Below, in pieces: positions 26,724 to 35,590 of a stretch of DNA of 64,000 nucleotides. The notes beneath the pieces are model-generated. The model had not been told where the DNA came from and ran no database searches. It was given only the letters and a program-made list of their open reading frames with translations. Made by a program: the position numbers and the translations under genes. The number at the start of each line of letters is the position of its first letter. The first letter of the stretch is position 1. Source of the stretch: Phyllobacterium trifolii (GTDB lineage: Bacteria > Pseudomonadota > Alphaproteobacteria > Rhizobiales > Rhizobiaceae); NCBI RefSeq assembly GCF_014192095.1, contig NZ_JACHXN010000020.1, forward strand, positions 41,987 to 105,986, read 5' to 3'.

Positions 26724-26740
26724 ATACCATTGGTATACCA
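26724..26740 (-). promoter_or_regulatory. candidate GntR/FCD operator
   Basis: Contains the perfect palindrome TGGTATACCA (26731-26740) overlapping ATACCATTGGTAT (26724-26736), 30-45 bp before the first gene of the leftward operon. FCD-type GntR regulators typically bind TGGTnnACCA-like sites, and the operon encodes such a regulator at 20174-20815. Autoregulation is inferred. Confidence 0.55.
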
Positions 26741-27545
26741 GTAAGGCTAAATAAAAGGCATTGTATTGGCAAGTGCTTTTTTTATGCAAATGAACATTTT
26801 GAAGGCTGAGGCCGGCCGCATGACACATAGCAGCGGCACACCCGGTGGCGCAAAGCTGCGCCAGAGACCGAACGAAACCGAGATCAATCGCCGCGCCTAG
26901 GAGGGCTGATATGGGCCAAAGCTAGTTCGGATCAAAACAAGATCGCTCGAGTGTGTTTTGACATGCAAAATGCGGCTCTGATGCAGGTCCGGTCCAATTC
27001 TTTTCACGTCACATCAATCGGGCGGACTATCAGAACATCATGCTTCCGCGCCCTTACGCCTCCCAAGCCGGGGATTAATGTCTTTGTATCAGAGAAGCAG
27101 TATGGGTCATTAGGATGTGCGTTTTATTTAGGATAATGCGCTGGCATGCCGTGAGACCAAAAGCTAAGAAGAAGTCGGTGAAGTTCACTTTCCAGCAATG
27201 CTGACGCTGCCCCGCAACTATAAGCAGTGAGTTGCGCTAGCGTCGTTCACGCTGCGGCGGATGCAAACGCGTTGAGCATTGTGCGAAGCGTAGGGCTGGC
27301 GGGATGAGTGCATCGGACTTAGGTGTCATCATTCCTTGCAAGGCGGGTTATCTGGAGCTGGCGCCATTTCTGCAGTTTGGCAATGACCCAAATGGGACAT
27401 TATCGGCATTTTCAAAGGAAGGGCTTCTGACCGGCTTTGAAATTGAACAAGTTGGCAAATGAGGCCTGGATATCCCACTTGGGAGTTGCGGCGCGTACCA
27501 TGCTTCGTCTAGGGTTATTTGCGGCGTGCTTGTGGTGTTTCCATC
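26741..27545. other. long intergenic region with a hairpin, no gene recognised
   Basis: About 800 bp between two leftward units. A perfect hairpin, TGGCGCA-AAGC-TGCGCCA, lies at 26846-26863 without a following T run. The remainder has only short unrelated open frames and no recognisable protein, RNA or IS end. It may be decayed sequence. Confidence 0.4.
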
Positions 27546-28346
27546 CTATATACCGATAGGATGTTGCCAACGTACTGATCTACCCCTTTCGGTTTCGTAG
27601 CCAGAAGCGCGGCTGATCTGATCGGCCGCTCCGCGTAACAGGAGCAGCAGTTCTTCCCGCCTTGGCACATAGCGTGAGGTCAAAGTGCCGAGGTTAAGTG
27701 CTGCAACGACGTTGCCTTTCGCGTCATAGAGCGGGGCGGCTATGCCGGTCGAACCGGTAATGAATTCCTGATCGTTGACGGCATAGCCGTCCCGGCGCAC
27801 GTTCGCCAATATATCGCGGATCTGGCGTACATCCGTGATCGTAAAGCCCGTGTAGGACAGGAGCTTGACCCGCGAGAGATAACTTTCGAGCACTTCCGCA
27901 GGGGAATGTGCCAGGAGCACCCTGCCTGTCGCCGTGCAATAGGCGGTAATGGCTGCGTCCATGTTCACATCATAGCGGACCGGATGATGGCTCACGCATT
28001 TGGCAAGTCGTCTCATATCACAGCGCGCATTCATGGTGCTCAGCAGAACTGTTTCACCGGACTCATCGCGCAGCCGTTCCATGAACGGCATGGCCGTGAC
28101 GACAAGCGGTTCCTCATGCCGGCGGAAGGGAAAACCGTGCCGGCTGGACTCAACCAGCACATAATGTCCCATACTGTTACGGCTCACGTGACCGCGCGCG
28201 GCAAGCGTCTGCACGAGACCGTGCGTACTACTTTTCGGCAACGACAGGTCGCTGACGATTTTCGATAGGGGAATGGGCTCGCGACAGCTGGACATATATT
28301 CCAAGATGTCGAGGATTCGACCGGCGCTTTTCACTTCAGAGTTCAT
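27546..28346 (-). CDS. IclR-family transcriptional regulator
   Basis: A 266-residue IclR regulator. The N-terminal winged helix-turn-helix reads AGRILDILEYMSSCREPIPLSK, then SDLSLPKSSTHGLVQTLAARG. The C-terminal GAF-like effector domain includes ITAYCTATGRVLLAH, the typical YAVNDQEFITGSTGIAAPLYD and VVAALNLGTLTSRY. It diverges from the rightward deacetylase/peptide-transporter operon at 28479. A GTTCA-TATATG-TGAAC palindrome covers its own start codon, so it probably controls both directions. Confidence 0.95.
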   Translation of the reverse strand: MNSEVKSAGRILDILEYMSSCREPIPLSKIVSDLSLPKSSTHGLVQTLAARGHVSRNSMGHYVLVESSRHGFPFRRHEEPLVVTAMPFMERLRDESGETVLLSTMNARCDMRRLAKCVSHHPVRYDVNMDAAITAYCTATGRVLLAHSPAEVLESYLSRVKLLSYTGFTITDVRQIRDILANVRRDGYAVNDQEFITGSTGIAAPLYDAKGNVVAALNLGTLTSRYVPRREELLLLLRGAADQISRASGYETERGRSVRWQHPIGI

Positions 28347-28356
28347 ATATGTGAAC
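28341..28356. promoter_or_regulatory. palindrome at the IclR gene start
   Basis: GTTCATATATGTGAAC has five-base arms, GTTCA/TGAAC, and overlaps the start codon of the IclR gene in the divergent promoter region. A candidate autoregulatory operator; the evidence is sequence symmetry and position only. Confidence 0.4.
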
Positions 28357-28478
28357 GAAACCCCCGTTGCTGATTATTGTAAAGGCTTACTACACTCTTG
28401 CCTAGAAAATCGACATTCAAATGATCCGCCGGAGCCTTCGCGGTGATCGGCGTCCAGACCACGTAAGACGAGCAGCAT

Positions 28479-29399
28479 ATGGCAAATCCGGCGAAAGAAA
28501 ATGCGTCACATGAACCATGGGAATGGCCAGAAGAAGTTTGGCGCCAGAAAACAGCCAAGGTTCGCGCTGGTATTTCGCTCAAGCCAAAAATGTGGAAAGA
28601 AGGGGCTCGGATGGCTGTCGCCCTTTCTTTCGATGCCGACCATGAGACTGTCGAACTTCGAAACGGCGGCGGTTCGATAAGCCGTCTCAGCCAGGGCCAG
28701 TATGGCGCCAGGGCGGGCATGCCGCGTATCTTGAAGCTGCTGGAGAAATATGCGGTTCCTGCTTCGATCTTCATGCCTGCGGTGTCCGCAATGATCAATG
28801 CTGATGAAGCGCGTGCTGTTGTCGCCTCCGGCCATGAACTTGGCATTCACAGCTGGATTCATGAATTCAACTCAAAGCTCGATGAGGACACCGAGCGCTC
28901 CTTGTCGTTGCGCGCTGCTGACATGCTGGAGCGCATTTCCGGTCAACGCCCTGTTGGCATGCGAACTGCCTCATGGGATTTCACTCCTTCCACGCTCAAG
29001 ATCATCCGCGAAATGGGACTGCTCTATGACTCGTCCCTGATGGCTGACGATGAACCTTATGAACTCACCGAGGATGGCGAGCCAACCGGTATCGTCGAAA
29101 TTCCCGTCGAATGGATTCGCGACGATGCGCCCTATTTCAATATGGACCGTATGGGAGGGGCAAGACCCTACGGTGGCCCGGTGATGGTGCTCGACATTCT
29201 TCAGCGCGAGCTCGACTTGGCGTACGAGGAGCGCGGCGTATTCCAGCTGACGCTGCATCCGCATCATTCCGGTCATCGTTCGCGCATTTTCATTCTCGAG
29301 GAGATTATTCGCCAGGCCCAAGCCAAAGGCGATGTGTGGTTCTGCACGCATGCCGAACTCGCTGCCTATTGCGCAGTCGAGGCAGGTTTGCTGCGCTGA
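28479..29399 (+). CDS. polysaccharide deacetylase-family protein (NodB fold)
   Basis: A 306-residue NodB-homology hydrolase. RMAVALSFDADHETVELRNGG carries the catalytic/metal aspartates and GHELGIHSWIHEF the H-x4-H metal pair. VGMRTASWDFTPSTLKII supplies the arginine motif, and FQLTLHPHHSGHRSRIF the late histidine. Close relatives are annotated as polysaccharide deacetylases or N-deacylases/deformylases of small molecules. It is not exported (no signal peptide), which argues against cell-wall polymer substrates. It is the first gene of the rightward operon with the dipeptide-type importer. Confidence 0.92.
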   Translation: MANPAKENASHEPWEWPEEVWRQKTAKVRAGISLKPKMWKEGARMAVALSFDADHETVELRNGGGSISRLSQGQYGARAGMPRILKLLEKYAVPASIFMPAVSAMINADEARAVVASGHELGIHSWIHEFNSKLDEDTERSLSLRAADMLERISGQRPVGMRTASWDFTPSTLKIIREMGLLYDSSLMADDEPYELTEDGEPTGIVEIPVEWIRDDAPYFNMDRMGGARPYGGPVMVLDILQRELDLAYEERGVFQLTLHPHHSGHRSRIFILEEIIRQAQAKGDVWFCTHAELAAYCAVEAGLLR

Positions 29400-29464
29400 A
29401 GCGCGCTGAAAGGGGAATTGCAATCAGACCCGACGATTTTGGCAACTTATAATGAGAGGGAACC

Positions 29465-30961
29465 ATGCTGAAAACATTCGCAACGACCGCAGCTCTTGCC
29501 GCCAGCCTCCTGACATCCGCGGCCTATGCACAGGCGGCCAAGGACACGCTGACCATCGACCTCCCCAATGATGCGGCGACGCTCGACCCACATCTGCAAT
29601 GGGATACGGACAGCTATTCGGTGTATCGCAATATCTTCGACAATCTGATCACGCGCGACACCTCCGGTGCGATCGTGCCGCAGATCGCCAAGGCGTGGAA
29701 ATATACGAGCGATACGGTTATCGAGTTCGATATCCGCGATGATGTCACCTTCCAGGATGGCAGCAAACTCACCGCGGATGACGTTGCCTACAGCATCAAC
29801 CGAATTATCGATCCCAAGCTCAAGAGTGCCCAGCTGTCGCAGTTCGACCAGATCATCAAAGCTGAAGTGATCAGCCCGACCTTGGTCAAGGTAACCACGA
29901 AATCGCCGTATCCGGCGCTTCTTGCGCAGCTGGTAAAATTGTCGATCGTTCCCAAAGCCTATGTGGAAAAGGTTGGCGCGCAGGAATTCAACCAGAAACC
30001 GATGGGCAGCGGCCCCTACAAGCTGGTTCAGTGGCAAAAGGGTGTTCAGACCGAACTTCAGGCCAATGATCACTATTGGCGGGTAAAGCCGGCAATCCAG
30101 CATGTGATCTTTCGGGCGGTTCCCGACGTCTCGACGCGTATCGCTGATTTGCGCACCGGCAAAGCAGACCTCATCCGTGAATTGCCAGCCGATCAGGCTA
30201 TCAGCCTCAAGACCGAAACCGGTATACAGATACTGTCCGTGCCGACGGAACGGGTCGGTTATATGTATATCAATGCCGAAGCTGGAGCGACCAAGGATGT
30301 CAGGGTGCGCCAGGCTATTGCCTACGCCATCGACACGCCGGGGTTGATCGAGGCCTTGCTGCAAGGTTATGGCGCACCGGTCAATGTTCTCGGCGCGCCG
30401 CCGGTCTTCGGTTATACGGACAAGGTCGAAGGTTATAAATACGATCCCGATAAGGCCAAGGAACTCATCAAGGAGGCCGGCGCCGAGGGTGCCAAGATCG
30501 AATTCCTGACGTCGCCGGCCTATGACCGGGCTCTCGTCGAGGCGATACAGCAGATGCTGAACGACGTTGGCCTCGATACGCAGATCGTCTCGCTCGATCA
30601 GGCAACGTTCCTCAAGCGTCGTCAGGGCGACGCAGCCAATGCCGGTAGCGTCGCCCTCGGACGCTGGTCCTGCGCCTGCCAGGATGCCGATGGAATCATC
30701 TTTCCGTTGTTCCGCACAGGTAGCAGCTGGGCCAAGTACAGCAATCCCGAGTTCGACAAACTCGTCGACGGGGCACGCTCGACACTGGAAAAGGACAAGC
30801 GTCTGGTCGACTATCAAAAAGCGTACGAAATCCTGCGCGCGGATGTGCCGGGCATCGGCCTATATCAGGCTTACTCGGTCTATGGCGCCAGCGCGCATTT
30901 GAAGTGGCAGCCGACAGCCAATGAAGCCATGTTCGTCACCGATATGAGCTGGCAGCAGTAG
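29465..30961 (+). CDS. peptide-type ABC transporter substrate-binding protein (family 5)
   Basis: A 498-residue periplasmic solute-binding protein of the DppA/OppA family. The signal peptide MLKTFATTAALAASLLTSAAYA is followed by the mature start AAKDTLTIDLPNDAATLDPHL. GSGPYKLVQWQKG and RVRQAIAYAIDTPGLIEALLQG are family landmarks in lobes I and II. The gene follows GAGGGAACC. Such proteins bind di- or oligopeptides, opines or glycosylated amines. Here the co-encoded penicillin-acylase-type amidase and M20 peptidase suggest an acylated or peptide-like ligand. Confidence 0.94.
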   Translation: MLKTFATTAALAASLLTSAAYAQAAKDTLTIDLPNDAATLDPHLQWDTDSYSVYRNIFDNLITRDTSGAIVPQIAKAWKYTSDTVIEFDIRDDVTFQDGSKLTADDVAYSINRIIDPKLKSAQLSQFDQIIKAEVISPTLVKVTTKSPYPALLAQLVKLSIVPKAYVEKVGAQEFNQKPMGSGPYKLVQWQKGVQTELQANDHYWRVKPAIQHVIFRAVPDVSTRIADLRTGKADLIRELPADQAISLKTETGIQILSVPTERVGYMYINAEAGATKDVRVRQAIAYAIDTPGLIEALLQGYGAPVNVLGAPPVFGYTDKVEGYKYDPDKAKELIKEAGAEGAKIEFLTSPAYDRALVEAIQQMLNDVGLDTQIVSLDQATFLKRRQGDAANAGSVALGRWSCACQDADGIIFPLFRTGSSWAKYSNPEFDKLVDGARSTLEKDKRLVDYQKAYEILRADVPGIGLYQAYSVYGASAHLKWQPTANEAMFVTDMSWQQ

Positions 30962-30982
30962 AGAGAAGCGGGCAAGATTGTC

Positions 30983-31903
30983 ATGTTGAGATATGCCGGA
31001 AGCCGGCTAATTCAGGCGGCCATCGCGATCTTCGGGGTGCTCACGATCGTCTTCATCGTGATGCACCTTTCCGGCGACCCGACTCTTCTGCTGGTGCCGC
31101 AGGGCGCCTCGACCCAACAGATCAATGAACTGCGTCATCAACTCGGTTTCGATCAGCCGCTGTGGGTGCAATATGTCAACTACCTCAAGGATCTCGGCCA
31201 CCTGGATTTTGGCATGTCCGTGGTGCAGCATGTTCCTGCTGCCGAAATCGTTGCCTCGCGCTTGCCCTATACGATGATGCTCGCCGCAGGGGCCCTGATG
31301 GTCGCGATCGGCATTGGCATCCCGGTGGGCATCATCATGGCCACAGGTCGCGGCGGCTGGCTGGAGAAAGTCCTGGCGGCGATTGTACTGACCGGGCAAA
31401 GCGTACCTACCTTTCTCTCGGGTATTCTTCTCATTGCGGTCTTCGCTGTGAACCTGCGTTGGCTGCCGACTTCCGGTGTCGGCGATATCCGTGCCTTGAT
31501 CATGCCATCCATAGCGCTGGGCGCCATCTCGATGTCGACCTTTGCCCGTATGACCCGTATCGCCGTTCTCGATGAACTCAGCAAGGATTACGTCCGGGCA
31601 GGGCGTGCGCGTGGGTTGTCGCTCGGTGCCGTGGTCTTCCGTCACGTTTTGCGCAACGCCTCGATTCCGGTCATCACAATAGCCGCGCTCGAGATCGGCA
31701 ATCTTCTTGCCGGCGCAGTGATCGTCGAGACAGTCTTCGCCTGGCCCGGCATTGGCCAGCTGGCGATCCAGTCGATCCAGTCGCGCGACTTCCTTGTGGT
31801 GCAGGTGATCGTCCTTTTGATCTCCTGCGTCTACGTCCTGACCAGTTTGCTCGCCGACTTCGTCTATGCGGCCGTCGATCCGCGCATCCGCATGGTACGG
31901 TAG
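30983..31903 (+). CDS. dipeptide-type ABC transporter permease (DppB type)
   Basis: A 306-residue inner-membrane permease with six predicted helices. It starts MLRYAGSRLIQAAIAIFGVL, then VFIVMHLSGDPT and LRHQLGFDQPLWVQY, the classic N-terminal pattern of DppB proteins. The coupling motif is DYVRAGRARGLSLGAVVFRHVLRNA and the end reads ADFVYAAVDPRIRM. Encoded between the binding protein and the DppC-type permease. Confidence 0.94.
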   Translation: MLRYAGSRLIQAAIAIFGVLTIVFIVMHLSGDPTLLLVPQGASTQQINELRHQLGFDQPLWVQYVNYLKDLGHLDFGMSVVQHVPAAEIVASRLPYTMMLAAGALMVAIGIGIPVGIIMATGRGGWLEKVLAAIVLTGQSVPTFLSGILLIAVFAVNLRWLPTSGVGDIRALIMPSIALGAISMSTFARMTRIAVLDELSKDYVRAGRARGLSLGAVVFRHVLRNASIPVITIAALEIGNLLAGAVIVETVFAWPGIGQLAIQSIQSRDFLVVQVIVLLISCVYVLTSLLADFVYAAVDPRIRMVR

Positions 31904-31912
31904 GAGAAGCAG

Positions 31913-32776
31913 ATGGTTGCATTCATTCAGTCTGCCCGAAGCCGTATTTCCCGCGTTCCGCTGCCGATCATCATCGTCTCGATCATTCTCCTGATCATAG
32001 TCGCCATGGCGATCCTGGCACCGTGGATATCGCCCGCCGATCCGACGCGGCAGAATCTGCTTGGCCGTCTCAAGGCGCCGGGCTTCGAGCGCGCCGGTAT
32101 GACTTACTGGCTCGGTACCGACGACCTCGGCCGGGACCTGCTTACCCGTATTCTCTACGGCGCCGGTGTTTCGCTTGGCGTCGCTGTGCTTTCGGTTTTC
32201 GTCTCGACACTGGTCGGTGTGTCGCTTGGCATGCTCGCTGGCTGGTTCCGCGGCTGGGCGGAAATCTTCATCATGCGCATGGTCGATATCGTGATGTCGA
32301 TCCCTGCCGTCTTGCTGGCAGTGCTGACCGTCGCCGTTCTTGGTCCCGGTTTTCTCAAGCTTGTGCTGGTGCTGGGTCTTACCCGCTGGCCACGCTATAC
32401 CCGCGTTGCCTATGCCCAGACACTGCAGGTCGCCAATCTGCCGTTCATCAAAGCGTCGGAGCTTGCCGGTGCTGGCGCCGTCCGCATCTTGTTCCACCAT
32501 ATCCTGCCGAATATCGCCGGGCCCATCCTGATCGTCGCAACGTCCGAGTTCGGCCTGATGATCCTGATGGAGGCCGGATTGTCGTTTCTGGGGCTCGGTA
32601 TCCAGCCGCCCGCACCAAGCTGGGGCTCGATCATGAGCGTGGGACGACAATATGTCGAGCATGCCTGGTGGATCGTCGCCTTTCCCGGCATCTGCCTTTT
32701 CCTGCTGGTATTCTCGGTCAATGTCCTCGGCGATTGGTTACGCGACCAGCTCGATCCCCGTTCCCGCACCCGTTGA
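31913..32776 (+). CDS. dipeptide-type ABC transporter permease (DppC type)
   Basis: A 287-residue permease partner of the DppB-type protein, nine bases downstream. After the first helix it reads ILAPWISPADPTRQN, and the typical HxLGTDxxGRDxLxR element appears as YWLGTDDLGRDLLTRILYGA. The coupling motif is FIKASELAGAGAVRILFHHILPN, and the end LGDWLRDQLDPRSRTR is standard. The two permeases form the membrane channel of the importer. Confidence 0.94.
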   Translation: MVAFIQSARSRISRVPLPIIIVSIILLIIVAMAILAPWISPADPTRQNLLGRLKAPGFERAGMTYWLGTDDLGRDLLTRILYGAGVSLGVAVLSVFVSTLVGVSLGMLAGWFRGWAEIFIMRMVDIVMSIPAVLLAVLTVAVLGPGFLKLVLVLGLTRWPRYTRVAYAQTLQVANLPFIKASELAGAGAVRILFHHILPNIAGPILIVATSEFGLMILMEAGLSFLGLGIQPPAPSWGSIMSVGRQYVEHAWWIVAFPGICLFLLVFSVNVLGDWLRDQLDPRSRTR

Positions 32777-32784
32777 GGTATACT

Positions 32785-33582
32785 ATGGAATTCGCAAACA
32801 AGACCGTCGTCATCACTGGAGCTGCCGGTATATTCGGCCGTTGGATCGCTGCGCATTTTGCTGCGGAAGGTGCGCAGCTTTGCCTCGCCGACATGCGCAA
32901 GGAAGCACTGGATGCTGTCGTTACCGACCTTGGGCTCGATCCGGTCAAAACCCTGCTGCACACAACGCAGCTGACCGACGAAACCTCGATCCTCGAATTA
33001 GTCGCGCTGGTCAAGGCACGCTGGGGCGCGCCGGATATCGTCATCAACAATGCGGGCATCTACACCAAGTTTGGCCTGCTCGATATGGAGATCGCCGATT
33101 GGGACCGGGTGTTCGGTGTCAATCTGCGCGCACCCTTCATCATCAGCCGCGCAATGGCCAAGTTGATGATCGCCGACAAGCGCAAGGGCTCGATCATCAA
33201 CATTTCGTCTGGTGCGTCGCGGCAGATGCGCAACGGTTCGGTGCCGTACTGCACGTCGAAGACCGCGCTTGAGCGCCTATCGAAAGGACTGGCGCTGGAA
33301 CTCGCCGCCTACGGCATCCGTGTCAATGTTGTCGAGCCGGGCTTTGCGCCGGGCAGCACTGTCAGTGAGCTCTCGGATGAATACGTGACGAATATGTTGA
33401 AGCGGATTCCGCTTGGGCGTTCCAGTGGGCCGAACGATGCCCCATCGGCGATTGCCTATCTCTGTTCGGAGAAAGCGTCGTTCATCACGGGTGCGGTACT
33501 CAGCGTCGACGGCGGCAATTCCATCGGGACATTCGAGACGGGCGAACTCGGAAAGACGCTTGGCACAGCCGCGCGCGGGTAA
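32785..33582 (+). CDS. short-chain dehydrogenase/reductase (SDR)
   Basis: A 265-residue classical SDR oxidoreductase. The cofactor loop is VVITGAAGIFGRWIA, the core NNAG is present, and the catalytic Ser-Tyr-Lys set appears as INISSGAS and VPYCTSKTALE. AVLSVDGGNS lies near the C-terminus. The ATG at 32785 follows TTGAGGTATACT; the longer open frame extending upstream overlaps the permease in another frame and is spurious. An acidic residue after the second strand (LADM) favours NAD. It lies inside the transporter operon, between the permeases and the ATPases, so it probably oxidises the imported compound or its alcohol part. Confidence 0.93.
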   Translation: MEFANKTVVITGAAGIFGRWIAAHFAAEGAQLCLADMRKEALDAVVTDLGLDPVKTLLHTTQLTDETSILELVALVKARWGAPDIVINNAGIYTKFGLLDMEIADWDRVFGVNLRAPFIISRAMAKLMIADKRKGSIINISSGASRQMRNGSVPYCTSKTALERLSKGLALELAAYGIRVNVVEPGFAPGSTVSELSDEYVTNMLKRIPLGRSSGPNDAPSAIAYLCSEKASFITGAVLSVDGGNSIGTFETGELGKTLGTAARG

Positions 33583-33596
33583 GGGGACAGATCGCG

Positions 33597-34592
33597 ATGG
33601 GTGAGGAAACAACGCCACTTCTGACCGTAGACAATCTCACCATCGAAATCGCTGGTGCGAATGTGGTCGATGGCGTTTCCTTCACCGTGGCGCGCGGCGA
33701 GGTTCTGGCGCTGGTCGGCGAATCCGGCTGCGGCAAGTCGCTGACCTCGTATGCCATGCTGGGACTGCTGCCACCGGCTGCGCGGCGCATCGCAGGGCGT
33801 ATCCTTCTCGAGGGCACGGACCTCGCCGCCATGTCGGAACGGCAGCTGCGCAAGGCACGCGGCAAAGATATCTCGATCATCTTTCAGGAGCCGAGCGCTT
33901 CACTCGATCCGCTGACCACAGTCGGTTCGCAGATCGCCTCTGCGTTTCGCCAGCATCACGCCGTTTCAGGGACTGAGGCTTTTGCTAGAGCACGCGATAT
34001 GCTGGTTGCAGTCGGTATTCCCGATGCCGACCACCGGCTGCACCAGTATCCGTTCGAGCTTTCCGGCGGCATGTGCCAGCGTATCATGATCGCCATCGCG
34101 CTGATATGCGGCCCGCGCGTTCTGGTTGCGGACGAGCCGACGACGGCGCTCGATGTGACCATCCAGGCGCAAATCCTCGACCTGATGAAGCAACTCGTGG
34201 CAACGAGCGGCACCTCTATCGTTTTCATCACCCACGACATGGGGGTCGTTGCCGATATCGCCGATCACGTGGCTGTCATGTATGCCGGCCGCATTGCGGA
34301 GATAGCCCCGGTGCGGGATCTTTTTGCCCGCCCGGCACATCCTTATACGGCACTGCTTCTTGCCAGCGTGCCGCGTCTCGATATAACGCCCAAAGCCAAT
34401 CTCGCCACGATTGAAGGTTCGGTGCCGTTCCCGAACGAGTTCGGCTATGGCTGCCGTTTCGCCAGTCGCTGTCCGCTCGCCACGGACCGATGTCGAGCCG
34501 AGCAGCCCCCGCTTTTCGAACAAGGCGGGGGGCATCGCTCGGCCTGCTGGCACATCAACCGCGTGCACGAACTCAAGGAAAATGCCGCATGA
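33597..34592 (+). CDS. dipeptide-type ABC transporter ATPase (DppD type)
   Basis: A 331-residue ATP-binding subunit. It has Walker A GESGCGKS, Q loop IIFQEPSASLDPL, signature LSGGMCQRI, Walker B LVADEPTTALD and switch VFITHDMGVVAD. The C-terminal oligopeptide-transporter domain carries the cysteines FASRCPLATDRC characteristic of DppD/OppD proteins, which can hold an iron-sulfur cluster. The stop overlaps the start of the next ATPase gene (ATGA). Confidence 0.94.
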   Translation: MGEETTPLLTVDNLTIEIAGANVVDGVSFTVARGEVLALVGESGCGKSLTSYAMLGLLPPAARRIAGRILLEGTDLAAMSERQLRKARGKDISIIFQEPSASLDPLTTVGSQIASAFRQHHAVSGTEAFARARDMLVAVGIPDADHRLHQYPFELSGGMCQRIMIAIALICGPRVLVADEPTTALDVTIQAQILDLMKQLVATSGTSIVFITHDMGVVADIADHVAVMYAGRIAEIAPVRDLFARPAHPYTALLLASVPRLDITPKANLATIEGSVPFPNEFGYGCRFASRCPLATDRCRAEQPPLFEQGGGHRSACWHINRVHELKENAA

Positions 34593-35578
34593 GTGCGCCG
34601 GAGAACGTTCTCGAAATCCGTAATGTCGCGGTGCATTTCCAGGGCCGAGCCGGATTGTTCGGCCGTTCGGCCCATACGGTGAAAGCCGTCAACGGCGTCG
34701 ATCTCGATATTCTCAAGGGTGAGACGGTGGCTTTGGTCGGCGAGTCCGGCTGCGGGAAATCGACGCTGTCAAACACCATTGTCGGACTGCAGCCGCCGAC
34801 CACCGGAAGTATCCGCCTTGGCGAGGACGAGGTTGTCGGGGCCACCGGTCGCGCGCTCAATGATATTCGCCGCAAGGTGCAGATGATCTTTCAGGATCCG
34901 GCGCTGTCGCTTGATCCGCGCTTCAAGATTGGCGCAGCCATTGCCGAGCCGCTGCAGGTTCGCGGTATCGCTCGAGGCAAGGCATTGAAGCAGCGTGTCA
35001 GTGAACTCCTGGTGCAGGTTGGTCTGCGTTACGAACACGCGGATCGTTATCCACACCAGCTTTCTGGTGGCCAGCGCCAGCGCGTCGTCATTGCCCGAGC
35101 CCTTGCGCTGGAGCCCGCACTTGTCGTCTGCGATGAGCCAGTGTCGGCGCTTGACGTATCAGTGCGTGCCCAAATTCTCAATTTGCTCGTGGCGTTGCAG
35201 AAGCGTACCGGCGTTTCATACCTCTTCGTCTCTCATGATCTGGCCGTCGTTCGCCATATCTGCGACCGCGTCGTCGTCATGTATCTCGGCCGCTTCGTCG
35301 AGATCGCTGACCGGGATACGTTCTTCGCCAATCCAAAACATCCCTATGCCAAGGCGCTGATGGCGGCGGTGCCCGAAGCCGATCCGGAAAGGCAGCGTAA
35401 CAAGGAGGGTAACAAGGAGCGTTACATTCTAAGCGGCGAATTGCCGAGCCCGTCCAATATTCCTTCGGGCTGCGCCTTTCACACGCGCTGCCCGCTCGCG
35501 ACAGACATATGCACGCGGGATCGGCCGGAATTAACGCCGCGTGCGGATGGTGCCCTTGTTGCCTGTCATCACGCCTGA
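34589..35578 (+). CDS. dipeptide-type ABC transporter ATPase (DppF type)
   Basis: A 329-residue second ATP-binding subunit. It has Walker A GESGCGKST, Q loop MIFQDPALSLDPR, signature LSGGQRQRV, Walker B VVCDEPVSALD and switch LFVSHDLAVVRH. The C-terminal HTRCPLATDIC repeats the cysteine motif of the family. The ATG at 34589 overlaps the previous stop; the upstream extension of the open frame is inside the DppD gene in another frame. It completes a five-component importer. Confidence 0.94.
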   Translation: MSAPENVLEIRNVAVHFQGRAGLFGRSAHTVKAVNGVDLDILKGETVALVGESGCGKSTLSNTIVGLQPPTTGSIRLGEDEVVGATGRALNDIRRKVQMIFQDPALSLDPRFKIGAAIAEPLQVRGIARGKALKQRVSELLVQVGLRYEHADRYPHQLSGGQRQRVVIARALALEPALVVCDEPVSALDVSVRAQILNLLVALQKRTGVSYLFVSHDLAVVRHICDRVVVMYLGRFVEIADRDTFFANPKHPYAKALMAAVPEADPERQRNKEGNKERYILSGELPSPSNIPSGCAFHTRCPLATDICTRDRPELTPRADGALVACHHA

Positions 35579-35590
35579 GGTAAAACCGAT

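Noticed and set aside
26846..26863. Perfect hairpin TGGCGCA-AAGC-TGCGCCA as a terminator
   Set aside because: No run of T follows on either strand and no gene ends next to it; left as an unexplained hairpin.
29447..30817. 456-codon minus-strand frame opposite the peptide-binding protein
   Set aside because: No recognisable domain; the plus strand encodes a complete family 5 binding protein with signal peptide.
31007..32662. 551-codon open frame on the minus strand opposite two permease genes
   Set aside because: Rich in charged and His/Gln/Asp residues with no family pattern; it is the antisense of two well-supported GC-rich permease genes.
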